From Longitalea arenae (GTDB lineage Bacteria > Bacteroidota > Bacteroidia > Chitinophagales > Chitinophagaceae): DNA of 64,000 nucleotides. The notes beneath the pieces are model-generated. The model had not been told where the DNA came from. It saw nothing but the letters and a program-made list of their open reading frames with translations, and ran no database searches. Of this stretch, positions 62,102-64,000 are shown piece by piece. Each line of letters begins with the position of its first letter. The first letter of the stretch is position 1. The stretch lies in assembly GCF_016924755.1 (NCBI RefSeq), contig NZ_JAFFJX010000002.1, positions 868,001 to 932,000 on the forward strand, given 5' to 3'. Position numbers and translations under genes: made by a program.

Positions 62102-62355
62102 AATTACCACAAAGTTGTATTGCCGCCCCTTTTAATACGCCCTACCTTCGCATTGACAATTGGATATTGAACAATCAATCGTGCGATCTGTACGGCCTTA
62201 TCTTTCTCAATCCTTATCAGCATCTATTTTTCTGACATTTATAATCGACTCAATGGGAGCAATGGCAGATGCCGGCAGTTTGGGCAACCAGGCTGTACGG
62301 TATCATCGTGGATAATCAGGTAGTGCGACTATGATTTACTGAAGACTATCCACAC

Positions 62356-62393
62356 TGGCAGGCATACAACCTCTTGTGCCTGCCATTTTATTT
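62356..62393 (+). terminator. Terminator-like hairpin
   Basis: A 9-bp perfect stem (TGGCAGGCA / TGCCTGCCA) with a 12-base loop is followed by TTTTATTT. It may end the rimO transcript, 370 bases after its stop. Confidence 0.65.
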
Positions 62394-62596
62394 AACAGGT
62401 GTTTTAGCGGTGCTAAATCCGTTTGCAGTCCTAATTAATTAAACAAATGTGACATACCATTAACAAAAAAATATAATAAATAGCTATGTAAAATGTACAA
62501 AATCGATTAATAAGCCATTAAATTTGAAATAGGTTAATACGCTTTGTTCAGTATTAGTAGCAGCTCTCGATCAAGAGGGTTTAGGTTCTGATTACC

Positions 62597-62659
62597 ATAT
62601 GCTGTCAGCAGCATATCCGGAGTTCATTAACAGGGAAAGAAAGCTTCACTTTCTTTCCC
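62597..62659. other. Pair of consecutive perfect hairpins
   Basis: ATATGCTG TCAG CAGCATAT (62597-62616) is followed by GGGAAAGAAAG (62633-62643) and CTTTCTTTCCC (62649-62659). It has no T run and no gene; it could be a structured RNA or a DNA element. Confidence 0.5.
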
Positions 62660-62755
62660 GTTAAATCCGGACCGCCGGCCAATCTTCCGATTAACAATTA
62701 TTACCAATTTAGTTTCAATATTTCACGCAGGTATATCGGTTAAAGGAATGTATAA

Positions 62756-62763
62756 TACCTTTG
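62756..62763 (+). promoter_or_regulatory. -7 box of the aldehyde dehydrogenase gene (TACCTTTG)
   Basis: TACCTTTG is a full TAnnTTTG match 31 bases before the ATG at 62795. No TTG at the right spacing was found. Confidence 0.55.
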
Positions 62764-62794
62764 TAACCCGATACAACGGTAAAACACTTGATAT

Positions 62795-64000
62795 ATGTTT
62801 AAAGACGCAACCATACAGGAGATAGACCAGGTGCTGATCAATGCATGGCAGGCCTTTCGTCAATACCGGAAGTATTCATTAAAGGAGCGGGCCCGATTCA
62901 TGCGCACCATTGCTACGGAACTGGAAAATGCAGGTGATGAGCTCATCCAGACCGCCATGCGGGAAACGAACCTGCCTGAGGCGCGTTTACGCAACGAAAG
63001 AGCCCGTACCATGTATCAGCTGACCAGTTATGCCGATGCCTGTGAAAGAGGCGAATGGCTCGAAGCAAGGATCGATACGGCAAATCCGAATAAAACGCCC
63101 CCCAAACCCGATATCCGTAAAATGCTGATCCCGCTGGGTCCCGTAGTAGTGTTTGGCGCCAGTAATTTTCCATTTGCTTATTCCACTGCAGGAGGTGATA
63201 CGGCCTGTGCTTTGGCAGCCGGTTGCCCGGTGATTGTAAAAGCACATCCCGCGCATGCCCAAACATCTGAACTGGTGGCCCAGGCTATACTCAGAGCAGC
63301 AGAAAAATCAGCGCTTCCCAAAGGCGTTTTCGCACATGTGCACGGCGCCTCCCAGGAAGTAGGGAAAGCACTTGTTACGCATCCATATACGAAAGCCGTT
63401 GGCTTTACCGGTTCTTATTTAGGCGGCAAAGCTTTGTTCGACTGGGCCAACCAGCGCAAAGAACCCATACCGGTATTTGCTGAAATGGGCAGTGTGAATC
63501 CCGTGTTCCTGTTACCTGAGAAGTTAAAACAATCCGCGGCTGAGATAGCGAAATTATATGCAGGTTCAATTACATTAGGCGTTGGGCAATTCTGCACCAA
63601 CCCGGGTTTGATCTTTGGTATAGAAAGCGCAGAACTGCAGGAATTCATAACAACCCTCGGCAACGAAATAAAAGCGGTTAGTCCGGGCACCATGTTACAT
63701 CCCGGCATTTCAAAGAACTATTCGGAGAACAGAGCGCGCGCCCTCTCGCAACAAAAGGTAGAGACGGTAGCCGTAAGTGATGCCCAGCCTGCCGAGAACC
63801 AGGGCATACCTACCATCGCCTCGGCCAGTGGTGAAGCGTTCCTGAACAATCCCATTCTGCACCAGGAAGTGTTTGGTCCATATTCCCTGGTTATCCGCTG
63901 CAAAGACCAGCAGGAATTACTGGAAGTGGTTCGTCACCTCGAAGGCCAGTTGACCGCCACCCTGATGGCTACCGAAAATGATATCGTGCAGCATGATGAA
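62795..64000 (+). CDS. Aldehyde dehydrogenase, alpha-ketoglutarate-semialdehyde type (cut by window end)
   Basis: The visible 402 residues belong to the NAD(P)-dependent aldehyde dehydrogenase superfamily. VVVFGASNFPFAYSTAGGD is the nucleotide-binding region, FAEMGSVNP carries the general base E230, and GQFCTNPG the catalytic C267. The pattern and the KTPPKPDIRKMLIPLGPV stretch fit the alpha-ketoglutaric-semialdehyde dehydrogenase (KGSADH) group, which works in pentose and hydroxyproline breakdown. The frame is open to the window end, so the C-terminus is outside it. The substrate is inferred from family resemblance. Confidence 0.85.
   Translation, partial: MFKDATIQEIDQVLINAWQAFRQYRKYSLKERARFMRTIATELENAGDELIQTAMRETNLPEARLRNERARTMYQLTSYADACERGEWLEARIDTANPNKTPPKPDIRKMLIPLGPVVVFGASNFPFAYSTAGGDTACALAAGCPVIVKAHPAHAQTSELVAQAILRAAEKSALPKGVFAHVHGASQEVGKALVTHPYTKAVGFTGSYLGGKALFDWANQRKEPIPVFAEMGSVNPVFLLPEKLKQSAAEIAKLYAGSITLGVGQFCTNPGLIFGIESAELQEFITTLGNEIKAVSPGTMLHPGISKNYSENRARALSQQKVETVAVSDAQPAENQGIPTIASASGEAFLNNPILHQEVFGPYSLVIRCKDQQELLEVVRHLEGQLTATLMATENDIVQHDE

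Larger units (their letters stand above)
62102..62794. other. Intergenic region with hairpins before the dehydrogenase gene
   Basis: No gene was found. It contains an intrinsic-terminator-like hairpin (62356-62393), a perfect small hairpin (62597-62616) and a second strong hairpin (62633-62659). The -7 box of the next gene is at its right end. Confidence 0.5.

Overview
The window looks like a chromosomal segment of a Bacteroidota bacterium, most likely of the Chitinophagaceae (Niastella/Chitinophaga-like). The signs are TonB-dependent receptor, DUF5686 and GMC/gluconate-dehydrogenase-like genes, TAnnTTTG-type -7 promoter boxes, no obvious Shine-Dalgarno sequences, the rpmB-rpmG-DUF4295-ftsY order, and a type VI secretion system of the Bacteroidetes subtype iii. 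No rRNA, tRNA, CRISPR array or transposase was seen.

Layout. 0-11 kb: an amidase-lectin protein cut by the window edge, a conserved hypothetical, primase (dnaG, reverse), a coiled-coil protein, an EF-G paralogue with an altered GTPase centre, and a large orphan PAS histidine kinase. 11-25 kb: a GMC oxidoreductase with its small subunit, an HTH-only AraC protein, a TonB-dependent receptor, purU, a YdcF-like protein, a DUF5686 outer-membrane protein and a LysE exporter. 25-49.6 kb: the T6SS island. 49.6-57.4 kb: DoxX, small stress-type proteins, panB, a ppk-ppx operon and YqgE. 57.7-64 kb: rpmB, rpmG, DUF4295 (probably bL38), ftsY, a small outer-membrane protein, rimO, and a ketoglutarate-semialdehyde-type dehydrogenase running off the end.

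The T6SS island reads tssE-tssF-tssG-tssN-tssK-tssO, an oppositely oriented NlpC/P60 lipoprotein, a PKD-domain membrane protein (TssP-like), tssH, tssB-tssC, two Hcp genes (tssD), VgrG (tssI), two unrecognised genes, and a PAAR-Rhs protein with a C-terminal nuclease followed by a SUKH-type immunity gene. A DUF2235/Tle1-like putative phospholipase is divergently placed beside tssE and is a candidate second effector. The two unrecognised genes between VgrG and Rhs are in the position of effector-loading adaptors. No TssJ/L/M membrane complex is present, as expected for subtype iii, and I do not see TssQ or TssR in the window.

The most unusual non-coding signal is a set of intergenic elements built from iterated, slightly varied words of 7 to 12 bases, often with forward and reverse halves that can form long imperfect hairpins. 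At least ten word families occur in about twenty places, including inside the T6SS and ribosomal-protein operons. One exact 27-bp core occurs at three loci. In one case the element has become the translated C-terminus of a lipoprotein, and in another it supplies the -33 box of the rimO promoter. I do not recognise these as a named repeat class.
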